From Cytophagales bacterium (GTDB taxonomy: Bacteria > Bacteroidota > Bacteroidia > Cytophagales > Cyclobacteriaceae), in NCBI GenBank assembly GCA_033344775.1, contig JAWPMT010000005.1:2797001-2861000 (forward strand): a stretch of 64,000 nt of DNA. The letters are read 5' to 3'. Below, piece after piece: positions 24,914 to 34,794 of this stretch (the stretch's first letter is position 1; each line of letters opens with the position of its first letter). The notes below the pieces were generated by a model that did no database searches, had not been told where the DNA came from, and saw nothing but the letters and a program-made list of their open reading frames with translations. The position numbers and the translations under genes were made by a program.

Positions 24914-27544
24914 TCATTCAGTTCTCAATAATTCTGTTGGATTGGCTCTGGCCGCATTCAATGTTCTGAAGGAAATCGTGATCAGGATCATCAGCACCAT
25001 GACCAACGCGGCGGCAGGGTAAATGGTCCAATGAATTTGAATGTGGTAAGCAAATCCTGTTAACCAATCCGTGAGTAAGTGGTGTACAATTGGCAAGATG
25101 ATGAGCAGGGCCAGGACAGTCTGCAAAATGTATTTCTTAACGAATAATATGTACAACGAACGTATCGAGGCACCCAGAACTTTCCTCACACCAAATTCTT
25201 TGATCCGCGTATTGATCATGAAGGCCACAATACCATACAATCCCAGGCAAGCCAGCAGTATGGCCAATACGGCAAACACCTGGATCATCTCAGAAAGCTT
25301 CTCTTCAGAATGATACAACCGATCCAGTTTTTCATCTAAAAACCGCCAATCCAGGGGCATCCCCGGAGCCACTTGCTGCCAGGTACCTTCCATGAATGCG
25401 ACCTGTTCCTGAAGATTTCCGGATTCAAATCGTACGTACATAAATTCCATATCGATGAAGGGCATAATGACCACCGCAGGACCAATCTCATCGTGTAAAG
25501 AAGTGTAGTTAAAGTCCTCCACAACGCCTATGATCGTGCGCGGACCTTCCAACTCGAAAAAGTGTACTTGTTTACCAACAGGGTCCTGGAGATTCAGATA
25601 ATCGGCGGCTTTCTGATTGATGATCATGGACCGGGTCGGGTCATTCACATGGGCTTCAGAAAAGGAACGGCCTTCGGATAAAGGAATGCCCATGGTTTTG
25701 AAATAGTCGTAATCGGCCAGGTTGAAGAATACGCGTTTACTGTTTTCCGGATCTTCATTGACCGGGAGGGCCACGCTCCATGGCCAGGGGTCGCCCACTA
25801 CGCGTTCACTGCGACTCACATGGGCTACTGTCGACTGTTGCAGTAATCTTTCTCTGAAAATCTCATAGTGATGGGACAGGTCTTCCGGCAACATTTTGAT
25901 GGCCACTACATTTTCGGTCTCATAACCCATATCCGCACTCGACAAATAATTGAGCTGTTTCGTGATGATGATTGTCGCTGTAATGAATCCAATGGAAATC
26001 GAGAACTGCAGCAAAATCAGCACATTTTTCAGCTGCCAGGGTTTGTTGGCCCCACCCTTGAAAGCTCCTCGCAGGGATTTGATCACATCAAATCCTGCCA
26101 GGGCCAGCGCCGGATATATGCCAGCGAGCAAACCAGTCACCATGCCTGCGGCAATCATTAGGGCACTCACGGACCAAAACTCCCCTGGACCTGGAGTAAT
26201 CTCCCAATCTAACCATGAGGAAACCATCGGAAATAAATAAATTGTCAAGCCAATAGAAAATGCCAGGCACAAAGTGGTCAATAGCAATGATTCGGTTAAC
26301 AGCTGAGCAATGATGTTTCTCCTATTGGCACCCAATACTTTTCTGATCCCCGTGGATTTGCTGCGGTTGATGGACAAAGCATAACTCAGGTTTGCAAAGT
26401 TGAATCCTGCAATGATCAAAATGAGAACGGCAATCGTCGAGAGGGCATTTACGGTGAATTGATTTCCTGAACGGATGTGGCTTGCCAGGTCGTCCGCCAT
26501 GCCAACTGAACCCAGATAAATGTCAGACAAAGACTGAATTTCCGGTAACATCGGATTCGGATTATCGGGATTTAAATCTTTGAAATGCTGCACAAGTTTC
26601 TCCTCAAAAACCTCTGGGTCCGATTGGGCACTCAATTCCACATAGGTCAGGAATCCTAGCCAACTCCAGCTGCTTAAGTCCGACGCATATCCTTCGGGAA
26701 TGGTGTAAGTTGAAAAGGAAATCAAAAAATTGAAGTCGAGATGTGAGTTATCAGGGAGGTCTGCCAAAATACCGGTGACCTTCAAGGGAGTCGTATTATT
26801 GAACATCAGGGTCCTTCCAATGGGATCAGTACGATTGAAGTATTTTGATGCCAGCGATTCAGTAATGACAATTGAATTAGGATTATCCAGCGCGGTACCA
26901 GGATCACCAGCAGACATTTCGAATTGGAGTGTTTCCAGAAAAAGCGAGTCTGCATAATAACCGTGATCCTCGTAAAACCGACGGTCGCCGTTTGCCAACA
27001 AACTGTTCATGGCATAGCGCATCCGTGAGATTTTTTGGAGCTCCGGAAACTTTCCCCAAACGCCCGTCGCTAATGCTGGTGGTGAATTCACCAGTTTGGT
27101 CACATTCCCTGCATTGTCCTGAAAGGCAAAATTGACCCGATAAACCTGGTCCTTGTTCGCATGAAATTGATCAAAAGATTGTTGATGATTGACAAAAAGC
27201 ATGATCAACAGGATACTGGTAAAACCGATCGTAAGTCCAAACACATTGATCGCTGTAAATCGCTTATTGCGACTTAAAAAACGAAGGGAGCTGATGAAAT
27301 TATTCTTAAGCATAGGTATGGTATTGGAATGATGGGATGTGGATTGGTTTTCGCGTTTTAGGGTAAATCGGTTGAAGAATTGAAGTACACCCAGCCAATA
27401 GTAGAGTCGTGCTTTTTGGACACCATACTTGTCTAAATTCTGACAGAACTGTTCGTCCAGGTCCCCGAGAATTGAATCGTGCAGTCGGTTGCGGCAGTAC
27501 CAACTGAAGAAACGTTGGGCGAGTTTGGGTGGGCTATTTTTCAT
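24914..27544 (-). CDS. FtsX/MacB-like orphan ABC permease with type-2 prefix
   Basis: 876 residues. A permease-prefix domain (1-65: F-F-S-W-Y-C-R-N-R-L, then I-L-G-D-L-D-E-Q-F) precedes the first transmembrane helix near 100. MacB-like periplasmic domains and two FtsX blocks follow with I-R-K-V-L-G-A-N-R and V-R-K-V-L-G-A-S motifs. The layout is similar to the permease at 21726 and the one at 42905, but the prefix differs. It overlaps the preceding PadR gene by four bases (ATGA-type coupling). No ATP-binding subunit is nearby. Confidence 0.85.
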   Translation of the reverse strand: MKNSPPKLAQRFFSWYCRNRLHDSILGDLDEQFCQNLDKYGVQKARLYYWLGVLQFFNRFTLKRENQSTSHHSNTIPMLKNNFISSLRFLSRNKRFTAINVFGLTIGFTSILLIMLFVNHQQSFDQFHANKDQVYRVNFAFQDNAGNVTKLVNSPPALATGVWGKFPELQKISRMRYAMNSLLANGDRRFYEDHGYYADSLFLETLQFEMSAGDPGTALDNPNSIVITESLASKYFNRTDPIGRTLMFNNTTPLKVTGILADLPDNSHLDFNFLISFSTYTIPEGYASDLSSWSWLGFLTYVELSAQSDPEVFEEKLVQHFKDLNPDNPNPMLPEIQSLSDIYLGSVGMADDLASHIRSGNQFTVNALSTIAVLILIIAGFNFANLSYALSINRSKSTGIRKVLGANRRNIIAQLLTESLLLTTLCLAFSIGLTIYLFPMVSSWLDWEITPGPGEFWSVSALMIAAGMVTGLLAGIYPALALAGFDVIKSLRGAFKGGANKPWQLKNVLILLQFSISIGFITATIIITKQLNYLSSADMGYETENVVAIKMLPEDLSHHYEIFRERLLQQSTVAHVSRSERVVGDPWPWSVALPVNEDPENSKRVFFNLADYDYFKTMGIPLSEGRSFSEAHVNDPTRSMIINQKAADYLNLQDPVGKQVHFFELEGPRTIIGVVEDFNYTSLHDEIGPAVVIMPFIDMEFMYVRFESGNLQEQVAFMEGTWQQVAPGMPLDWRFLDEKLDRLYHSEEKLSEMIQVFAVLAILLACLGLYGIVAFMINTRIKEFGVRKVLGASIRSLYILFVKKYILQTVLALLIILPIVHHLLTDWLTGFAYHIQIHWTIYPAAALVMVLMILITISFRTLNAARANPTELLRTE

Positions 27545-27870
27545 AGGCCTTCAAAGCTGATTTTCGGGATCATCTCCCACAACATGTTCCGGGACTGCCG
27601 GGAGGATTCCAACGCTTGTTTGCCTAAACTGGTGATTTTGAAGATGCGCTTGCTGCGGCCTCCTCTTTCTTTGGTTGATCCACCAACCTGAGATACTAAA
27701 AAACCCTTTTCTTCCATACGGTAGAGGGCGGTATGTACACTACTCAACGTCACATTTCTGTTCAGTTTTTTCTGAATGGAATTCGCAATGGAAAGCCCAT
27801 ACGCATCCTCGTGGTGCACGGCAACCAAAAGCAAAACAATCTCTTCAAACTCACCCAGGTGCAATTTCAT
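27541..27870 (-). CDS. PadR-family transcriptional regulator
   Basis: 109 residues. Motifs in order: F-E-E-I-V-L-L-L-V, A-Y-G-L-S-I-A-N-S-I, S-S-V-H-T-A-L-Y-R-M-E-E-K-G-F-L and R-G-G-R-S-K-R-I-F-K-I-T-S-L-G, defining a PadR winged helix. It is closer to the regulator at 42589 (both with E-x-R-G-G-R or A-R-G-G-R in the wing) than to the one at 21386. The stop overlaps the permease start by four bases. Two half-palindromic sites lie upstream. Confidence 0.9.
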   Translation of the reverse strand: MKLHLGEFEEIVLLLVAVHHEDAYGLSIANSIQKKLNRNVTLSSVHTALYRMEEKGFLVSQVGGSTKERGGRSKRIFKITSLGKQALESSRQSRNMLWEMIPKISFEGL

Positions 27871-27875
27871 TGTTA

Positions 27876-27891
27876 TTTACCCATTTGTAAA
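27876..27891 (-). promoter_or_regulatory. Candidate PadR operator upstream of the 27.9-kb regulator
   Basis: TTTAC, spacer CCATTT, GTAAA: an inverted repeat directly in front of the ATG at 27870. A second GTAAAA half-site occurs a few bases further upstream. The word ATTTACC recurs upstream of the third PadR gene (near 42520). Confidence 0.35.
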
Positions 27892-28031
27892 AGAAATACG
27901 TAAAATAAGATAAAGATGTTTGGCATAACTGCGAGAGACCCTAAAATTCCTATTAAACTATGCAATGAACATTTAAATTCTTTGAGCAATTAAACACTAA
28001 TCGAGTCTATTATATCCTATTCATATGGACT

Positions 28032-28057
28032 GAATACCATAAGAAGAAACGGTATTC
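28032..28057 (-). terminator. Hairpin after the NACHT gene
   Basis: GAATACC (28032-28038) pairs with GGTATTC (28051-28057) across a 12-base loop, 24 bases downstream of the NACHT gene stop. There is no T tract, so a bidirectional or insulator role is possible. Confidence 0.4.
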
Positions 28058-28080
28058 GAGAGTATCCGAACTGGAAACCG

Positions 28081-29919
28081 TTAATCAAACATAATAGCAG
28101 TAGCTTTTAATTCATGAGGAGAATCTGATACCATTCTTGATCGCTTTTTCAAAGAAAAAATGTTATCACGTTGCAATGGCTCCACTTCATAAAAGTTTAA
28201 AAGTAGTTTACAGCTTTCCTTTATTCCTGAGAGATTGCAAAATGTAACCCATATTTCTTTATCAGGATCATCAAGTGCAAAATCCGCAAAGAGTTCACAC
28301 AGAGTCACGCCGAAATAAAAATCTTCCTCGAAATCGATTTTCTCCAAAATGATTCTATTTAAAAATTTATCACGTGTGTCCGGACCTAATACCTTTAGAC
28401 ATTCACTAAATACATGATTTTTATTTGTTGAAAAGCTAATAAATACAGCAAGCTCATTTGGCATTACAGCCAGATAATGGCTGATTTTGGATAAGGGGCG
28501 ATAGTTAGAAATGTATTCCGCTGAAAGGAATTCTTGTAAACACTTATGGGGAAATTCGAATTTGTGGTAACCCGAATTCACAAAAAGTCCTGATGATGCT
28601 TCAAGTTCCGCAACAATTTCATTTACCTCTTCTTTTTGTAAACCAAATCGCTTTGTGTTATTGCGAAATACTGACCCCAATGTTGAAGGAGTAAAGCTCG
28701 TGTCCTCCCTTTTTGACAACTCAAAAGCCAAGAGTGTAAGAAAACTATATTTATCGGAATCGATAAATCCGGCGAACTTACTTTTTCGTCTGATGTGTCT
28801 TTGTCTGTCCCATTTTGTGATCAGTAGGTCAACAATTTCCTTGTAAACAGACCATGGCTTTGGAGGCAAGTAGCCGTTACTTTCGAATAGAGCGATAAGA
28901 AATGTTAAATTAAGAGGTCTAATGGTTGTATCATAAAATGGGGATCCTTTAACTTGTTCTACGAAGGATTCCGCCTTTTCTTCACTATCGAGCCAACTCA
29001 AACTAAAATCAAGAATCTTTTTTTCAGTTAATGGAGCTATCTCAAAAGCTTTGGCACTCTCAATAGTATCAAATGTATTAGTTCTTGAAGTTATAACGAC
29101 CTTTGAATTGTTTAAAGAAAGACATAAAAATTCGATTTCCTTTCTCATCTCAAATTGAACAATTTGAGGGATTTCATCAAACCCTTCAAGTATAACTAGG
29201 CAGTTAAGTTTCTCCAGAATATTTATGACATAGTTTTTAATAAATCCACTATCAAAATCTCTATATAACTGTTCATCATCTCTATGGTCTAAACTCAAAC
29301 CGAGTTCCCTATATATAAGACTAAATAGAAGATTATTAGCATAAATTCTTTTTGTGTGTTCCTCTATCTTCTCCGGAGAAATCTTCGATATATCAATACT
29401 GTGATGTCCTAGTAATACATGTTTATTCGTGTGATTAAGGAGAGTAGAACTATGCTCCCTAAACCGAACAACAAACGGGAAAGAATACTCTACTTCGATT
29501 CGACTCAGTAAAATATTTCTAGATAACATCTTCATAGATGTTGTTTTCCCGGATCCTGGTCCACCAAGTAGTATTACATGTCTACTGCTGATTTGTAAAA
29601 AATTCTGAATCAAATTGATTTCTTTTTTCGGACCATTTTCTCCGTATGAATACTTCAAAGGCTTCAAATAGAAATCCAAATAAATATGATTATCATCTAA
29701 AAACTTATCTCCTTCTACCTCAGGTAATGAGGTTGTGTAAGTCGTCCAATTAGCCGTTCTTTTTAAGTTGTTTTGTAAAGAATCTGCTAAGTCCTCAAGC
29801 TTGTGTCGTGATTTTCTATCGGTATTTTTTAGTGTTTCGATAGAGAATTGAAATGCTTCTTTAACTGCGGAAGTAGCGACTATCTTAGTAATTATTTCGG
29901 TAAAATCTAGATCTGCCAT
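28081..29919 (-). CDS. NACHT-domain NTPase (bacterial NLR-like, putative antiphage)
   Basis: 612 residues. An N-terminal helical region (about 1-100) shows no recognisable nuclease or other effector. The NACHT module has Walker A G-G-P-G-S-G-K-T-T at 119-127 (K125), Walker B L-V-I-L-E-G-F-D-E-I at 241-250 with E245/D248/E249 and sensor V-V-I-T-S-R-T (274-280). The helical part after the ATPase holds F-P-H-K-C-L-Q-E-F-L-S-A-E-Y near 470. The final 130 residues are helical and short compared with leucine-rich-repeat NLRs. Bacterial NACHT proteins (bNACHT) are phage-defence genes in several species. It lies alone, with AT-rich codons and its own upstream region, which suggests horizontal gain. 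Confidence 0.8.
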   Translation of the reverse strand: MADLDFTEIITKIVATSAVKEAFQFSIETLKNTDRKSRHKLEDLADSLQNNLKRTANWTTYTTSLPEVEGDKFLDDNHIYLDFYLKPLKYSYGENGPKKEINLIQNFLQISSRHVILLGGPGSGKTTSMKMLSRNILLSRIEVEYSFPFVVRFREHSSTLLNHTNKHVLLGHHSIDISKISPEKIEEHTKRIYANNLLFSLIYRELGLSLDHRDDEQLYRDFDSGFIKNYVINILEKLNCLVILEGFDEIPQIVQFEMRKEIEFLCLSLNNSKVVITSRTNTFDTIESAKAFEIAPLTEKKILDFSLSWLDSEEKAESFVEQVKGSPFYDTTIRPLNLTFLIALFESNGYLPPKPWSVYKEIVDLLITKWDRQRHIRRKSKFAGFIDSDKYSFLTLLAFELSKREDTSFTPSTLGSVFRNNTKRFGLQKEEVNEIVAELEASSGLFVNSGYHKFEFPHKCLQEFLSAEYISNYRPLSKISHYLAVMPNELAVFISFSTNKNHVFSECLKVLGPDTRDKFLNRIILEKIDFEEDFYFGVTLCELFADFALDDPDKEIWVTFCNLSGIKESCKLLLNFYEVEPLQRDNIFSLKKRSRMVSDSPHELKATAIMFD

Positions 29920-30056
29920 TATTCTTCAGTAATGGGGAAATTTGGGTTGATAGTAAATAACAGTAATACTTACAGTTGCCGTGATTATTTAATTGACACT
30001 TCACTGAAAAGAGAATTAAATTACAAAAAATAATCTATAAACCCTTACTAGATAAT

Positions 30057-33041
30057 TCACTCCCCCTTAATCAACCGTTCCAACTCAAACACTTCTCCAT
30101 TCTTAATCACCATCCGGGTTTTACGGGCATTTCGAATGTCTTCTAATGGATTACCCTCGACAATCACCAAATCGGCGAGCTTCCCCACTTCAATGGTACC
30201 CAGATCATCTTGTGCATTAAGTGCCTTTGCGTTATTGATCGTGGCGGTTCTTAATACATCGATTGGTCGCAAGCCCGCATCCTGGTAATTTTCCAGTTCC
30301 ACATGCAATCCAAACCCCTGTGGAATGATAGGCGCGTCTGTTCCTGCGACCACCAGACCTCCTTTTCGATGCACATCGGCTACCATCCGAATGACATTTT
30401 CATAGAGCTCATCGTAAGTTTCCTGATCACTCTGAATCTGTTCTGCAGAGGCACTGATGCTGGCCAGGTAGCGCAACTCTGTCAGTTCCTGCAAGCGGGC
30501 ATCTTCCATGACACTTGGGTCCCTGGCAACTACATATTGATAACCCAAGTAAATCGCGGTGGTAGGGGTAAACCACATTCCTGACTCGGCCAATAGATTC
30601 GTCACGTCATCATAGGCTTGCCGGGTTTCGGAGAGTTTAGCAGAGTAGCCACGCCGGCTCGTTCCTTTGACGTGTTCTACGCCATCAATGTTAAAACCCA
30701 CGGCCGGATACAGCTCATGAGAAGTCACTGGAATGCCAATACGATGCGCACCATCCACCACACGCTTCTGAAGCACATCCGGCAAACGCACATACGTCTT
30801 GATCAGGTCATAATCTAATAATTCCGCTTTCCTAAGTTCCTCATCGACCTGCTGCTCGGAAGTAGTGGTAGAGGCACCACCATAGAAAATCCGGTTACCA
30901 TCGATCGGGCTTCCTGTAAAATATATCCTGGGACCAAGGGCTTTTCCCGATTGCATCGCTTCCCGTCGATTGAGAGCATCATACGGATCACCGGCAGGAT
31001 TCCTGATGGTAGTCACTCCCCAGGAAAGCCAGGTCCGACCCAATCGCTCACCGTTTTCACTGCCTTCATGTACATGGATGTCAATCAAACCGGGCATTAC
31101 AAAAGCATCAGACGCATCAATTTTCTGATCTGCTTCGCGCGACTCGTCATGAGCCGCTATTTCCACAATTCGATGCCCATCGATCACAATGTCAATGTCC
31201 TGCTTTAACGTATCACTCACAGCGTCGATGAGGCCTCCGGCATGAATGATCGTTCTTCCTTGTGCATGTTTTCTTTCCCAGGTGAGGTGCAGGGCTATCT
31301 TTTCGGCAATTTTAGTATCCACATTCAGTACCTTTAGTTGATCCGTCGCCATATAGAGTAATTTTTTCGAATCACCACTCCAGGTGGGGGCATCAGCCAT
31401 TTCTTCCGTCAATTGAATGGGATCCCCAGTCGAATTTCCAAAGGAATCTACTGGCATCATCCAGAGTCTCCCTTTGGAGATCAAGGCCATGTATTCGCCA
31501 TCTGGTGACCACACTGGACCATCATTCGCCCTTACACCAAATGACCAGTGTTCCGGTGCTTTTTGAACCCGTTGACGACCGCCATCCACCGAGAATAACA
31601 TGACTCGATTTACCCCTTCTCGATAGCGGGTAGAATAGGGCGCTAAAGCAGACAGAGCGACTATTTTTCCATCCGGTGACCAGGTCGGTGTTCCTACACT
31701 GCTACCCACGCCTGCTCCTAATCGTTTTTGTTCTCCGGTTGCCAGGTCCAACAGGTTAAGTGTGCCGAATCTTGGACCATAACTCTTCGTAAAAGCGATC
31801 GTTTTCCCATCGGGGGACCAGGTCATCCCGGAGACGCTGCTACCAGTTGCCAGAACTTTGTTAGCATCCGATCCATCAGCATCCATGGTCCAGATACCAA
31901 AAGATCCATCTTTGTCTGAGCTGTAGGCAATTTGTTGCCCATCGGGTGACCATATTGGTAACCACTGTACGGCCGCATCATCAGTCAGTTGTACCAGATC
32001 TGGCCCGGTTTTTATCCAAAGGTCTTGTAATGCCACAAAGAGCACCGATTCGCCATCCGGGGAAATAGACGGATACACAATGCCTTTTGCCAGCTGTGGG
32101 GCTGCATCATCAAAGTCACGTTTTTTACGCTGATAAGGTGTCCGGTCCAATTCCACTTTGACCGAAAAAGGAATGGTCTGTTTTTCACCCTGCGCACTCA
32201 ATTGATACATGTTCCCTGAAGCGGTGTAGATCAGCGAGCCATCGGACATCCAGGAATGTCGAAAAGGAAAAACATCTTCTCCTTCAGAGGACACGGTTTT
32301 TACCTCCTGGCTTTCAGCATCCACTTGTTTTAAGGTAGCGGTCACATCCTTGTGCTCATTGATTAGCAATTGGTTGCCATCCGGCGACCAGGAGGCACCT
32401 GTCAACTTACCGCTTGCAGTATACAGGGAAGTGCTTGCTCCGGATATTGCAGATCGCTTGACCAATTCGAAATTGCCATCCATCTCTTTCACGTAAGCCA
32501 ATTCCTTTCCGTCCGGTGACCAGCTAGGTCCTGATTCATTTCCGTCAGCCGAAGTAACCGGCACCATCTGCTCACTGACAATCTGAAGCGTCCAAATGTC
32601 ATAATTACCATTTCGATCAGATGAAAAGGCCAGTGTTGTTCCGTCAGGCGACCAATGTGGTTCACGGTGATCAAATTCCCCGGAGGTCATTTGTTTTATA
32701 CCTGTTCCGTCTGTATTGACCGTATAAATGTGCCAATTTCCATCCCAGTATGCCTGGAAAGCGATTTTCTTACCATCTGGCGACCAGGAAGGTTCTCTTG
32801 CATTGCCATAGGGATCGGTGATTGGTATGCCCTCGCCTCCCGAGACGGGCATCAGCCAAATGCGCCCTAACAAATCATAGGCCAGTGTATCTCCACTCGG
32901 GGATAAAGCCACAGCCATGTTGGTCCCTTCGGTCAGGGTCAATTCCTTTAGTTCTTTCTTAGGCTTATCCTCCACAGGAGGGCCATCACATTGAGAAAAA
33001 ACAATACCGCATATCAGCAGGAAGCATAATCCTTGACGCAT
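30057..33041 (-). CDS. TolB-like/PD40 repeat plus amidohydrolase lipoprotein
   Basis: 994 residues. The N-terminus is signal-like with a Cys at about 18, a possible lipoprotein site with a non-classical F-S-Q-C lipobox. From about 50 to 590 there are nine or more PD40-type W-S-P-D-G repeats (TolB-like beta-propeller). The C-terminal half (about 620-985) is a metal-dependent amidohydrolase with D-I-H-V-H at H656/H658, then V-T-S-H-E-L-Y and V-A-G-T-D-A-P near 930. This propeller/amidohydrolase fusion is frequent in Bacteroidota and is often called imidazolonepropionase-like; the natural substrate is unknown. Confidence 0.85.
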   Translation of the reverse strand: MRQGLCFLLICGIVFSQCDGPPVEDKPKKELKELTLTEGTNMAVALSPSGDTLAYDLLGRIWLMPVSGGEGIPITDPYGNAREPSWSPDGKKIAFQAYWDGNWHIYTVNTDGTGIKQMTSGEFDHREPHWSPDGTTLAFSSDRNGNYDIWTLQIVSEQMVPVTSADGNESGPSWSPDGKELAYVKEMDGNFELVKRSAISGASTSLYTASGKLTGASWSPDGNQLLINEHKDVTATLKQVDAESQEVKTVSSEGEDVFPFRHSWMSDGSLIYTASGNMYQLSAQGEKQTIPFSVKVELDRTPYQRKKRDFDDAAPQLAKGIVYPSISPDGESVLFVALQDLWIKTGPDLVQLTDDAAVQWLPIWSPDGQQIAYSSDKDGSFGIWTMDADGSDANKVLATGSSVSGMTWSPDGKTIAFTKSYGPRFGTLNLLDLATGEQKRLGAGVGSSVGTPTWSPDGKIVALSALAPYSTRYREGVNRVMLFSVDGGRQRVQKAPEHWSFGVRANDGPVWSPDGEYMALISKGRLWMMPVDSFGNSTGDPIQLTEEMADAPTWSGDSKKLLYMATDQLKVLNVDTKIAEKIALHLTWERKHAQGRTIIHAGGLIDAVSDTLKQDIDIVIDGHRIVEIAAHDESREADQKIDASDAFVMPGLIDIHVHEGSENGERLGRTWLSWGVTTIRNPAGDPYDALNRREAMQSGKALGPRIYFTGSPIDGNRIFYGGASTTTSEQQVDEELRKAELLDYDLIKTYVRLPDVLQKRVVDGAHRIGIPVTSHELYPAVGFNIDGVEHVKGTSRRGYSAKLSETRQAYDDVTNLLAESGMWFTPTTAIYLGYQYVVARDPSVMEDARLQELTELRYLASISASAEQIQSDQETYDELYENVIRMVADVHRKGGLVVAGTDAPIIPQGFGLHVELENYQDAGLRPIDVLRTATINNAKALNAQDDLGTIEVGKLADLVIVEGNPLEDIRNARKTRMVIKNGEVFELERLIKGE

Positions 33042-33100
33042 TTATGAACAGGTTGATGAGCGTAGGAAGATACGGATTTTTGAGGAAACCCAAATGGCTC

Positions 33101-34069
33101 TTATTCCATCTGATATAAACCAGCCTGCTTTGAAATGACTATTCCCCCAACAAAGGCAATCACAAAAGTTAAATAAGTACTCATCATGGCAACTACGGGT
33201 AATTCATCCCAGCCGTGAGGTTCCAAAAACCCTTTGAGTATCATATCAATTAACACAAAATTGATGGAGACGATAACCACCCGACCTGCTCTTTTCCAAA
33301 AGCTACCTGAGTCCTTTGGGATACCCTGTTGGATCAGATAAGCATATATCGTAAGCAAAGCGAGCACCCTTCCTGCATTTTCATTGTGAATCTGCGAAGC
33401 GAATGGAGCGACTGTGGCAATAGGAATAATCAAAAAAGCTAATGGGATAAGCGTCCGCCATTCTGAACTTTCGTCTCTTAACAACTTACGTAATAAAACA
33501 TGAGCAAGCCATAAGCCAAGCATACCAACCAATACTCCTCCAATCACATCTGCTAAAAAGTGCCGTCCGAGGTACATTCTGGAAAGGCACATCAAGGGTA
33601 TCCAAAGCATGGAAAACCAAAGCACACTCCTGGAACGAAAAAAGAAGGCAATCGCTAGTAAGCATACCGTGGCTGAACTTACGTGACCTGAAGGTAGACC
33701 ATAACTCCAATCAGGCTGCATACTAACCAAACGACGTGCTTCAATTGAAGGCAGATCCCAAAAACTTGTTCCTGCACCGCTCTCTTTCAAATCAAAAGGA
33801 AGCTGATAGCCTTCTGGTAATACTCGTATATCCACATCACTAGGCCGGGGAAACTGTATGGTCGTTTTTAAACTAAATGTCAACAAACCCACGATTATCG
33901 CTGCGATCATCACGGCCAGGCCTTTTCTCAGGTGGACTCCAAAAACAAGGCATACCATGATGGTACCGTAAACTTCGGAGTATCCTAGTTGGGAAATGGT
34001 CGTCATCAACCAGTCCATAGCCGGTGATGTTAATGATCGCAACCACAAAATCGGTTCAATTTGAAACAT
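33101..34069 (-). CDS. PAP2-family membrane phosphatase
   Basis: 322 residues with several transmembrane helices. The three phosphatase signatures are present: K-x6-R-P (K-T-T-I-Q-F-P-R-P), P-S-G-H (Y-G-L-P-S-G-H-V-S-S) and S-R-x5-H-x3-D (S-R-M-Y-L-G-R-H-F-L-A-D). The protein would act on lipid phosphates such as undecaprenyl pyrophosphate or phosphatidate at the membrane. Additional helices after 200 make it longer than minimal PAP2 proteins. The MORN protein gene lies upstream on the same strand, so the two may be cotranscribed. Confidence 0.85.
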   Translation of the reverse strand: MFQIEPILWLRSLTSPAMDWLMTTISQLGYSEVYGTIMVCLVFGVHLRKGLAVMIAAIIVGLLTFSLKTTIQFPRPSDVDIRVLPEGYQLPFDLKESGAGTSFWDLPSIEARRLVSMQPDWSYGLPSGHVSSATVCLLAIAFFFRSRSVLWFSMLWIPLMCLSRMYLGRHFLADVIGGVLVGMLGLWLAHVLLRKLLRDESSEWRTLIPLAFLIIPIATVAPFASQIHNENAGRVLALLTIYAYLIQQGIPKDSGSFWKRAGRVVIVSINFVLIDMILKGFLEPHGWDELPVVAMMSTYLTFVIAFVGGIVISKQAGLYQME

Positions 34070-34129
34070 GGCATTTCAGTTTTTAATCCGGGCCTATCCG
34101 GTTCGTTGAAACATGAGATGTGATTGTAA

Positions 34130-34726
34130 TTATTCTCTGGTCGAAATCAGCTTACCGCTTTCATATGAGCGACTGATCTGGGTTCCATCACGGAAAAAGA
34201 GTGTGCCAGCACCATGTTTAAGGCCTGCTTCCCAGGAACCTACATACTTCAATAGGCGATTGCCGGGCTCATACCAATAGGTACCCATACCCCACCTCTG
34301 ACCATTTTTGAACGTTCCTTCATAATAGTCCCCGTCATCGTTATACATGCGGCCAAAGCCCTCTGGGGAACCTTTGCGAAAATGCCCTTCAAAACGATCA
34401 CCATCCAGCCAGAGGATCTGACCAGCCCCTTCTGCTTTGCCATTCACCAGTGAACCTGAAAAGAAGGCATAGTCAAAGCCATTCTGAATCACGGTTAATT
34501 CTCCGGCACCATGAGCAAAACCTGATACACACTCACCGGTCCACCTAAAGGACCGATGTTCAAAGTTTTGGCTTGTCCAGCATTTACACTCCGAGTCGAC
34601 TTCTACAATCCAACCCGCATTTTCAGTTGGTTTTTTGAAACGTACAGCGAAGTACAGGATAACCATTAAAGGGAATACCTGAACAATGATGAACAACAGG
34701 AACTTCATGGATTTCACAAGTTTCAT
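34130..34726 (-). CDS. MORN-repeat protein with N-terminal membrane anchor
   Basis: 198 residues. One transmembrane helix near 10-28 is followed by a short linker with a C-K-C pair and then four to five MORN repeats, such as G-A-G-Q-I-L-W-L-D-G-D-R-F-E-G-H-F and Y-Y-E-G-T-F-K-N-G-Q-R-W-G-M-G-T-Y. MORN repeats bind phospholipids or proteins; a membrane-tethered copy may scaffold the envelope. No enzymatic motif. The PAP2 gene follows 61 bases downstream on the same strand. Confidence 0.8.
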   Translation of the reverse strand: MKLVKSMKFLLFIIVQVFPLMVILYFAVRFKKPTENAGWIVEVDSECKCWTSQNFEHRSFRWTGECVSGFAHGAGELTVIQNGFDYAFFSGSLVNGKAEGAGQILWLDGDRFEGHFRKGSPEGFGRMYNDDGDYYEGTFKNGQRWGMGTYWYEPGNRLLKYVGSWEAGLKHGAGTLFFRDGTQISRSYESGKLISTRE

Positions 34727-34794
34727 CGCATCACATCAATACTTGCAAACTATCGTCTGTCATCGGAAGAAATAAATGGATGTTATCAACGGCT

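Noticed and set aside
19067-30056. A single defence island containing both the OLD and NACHT genes
   Set aside because: The two genes are 7 kb apart and separated by ordinary PadR/permease operons; there is no integrase, att site or other defence gene.
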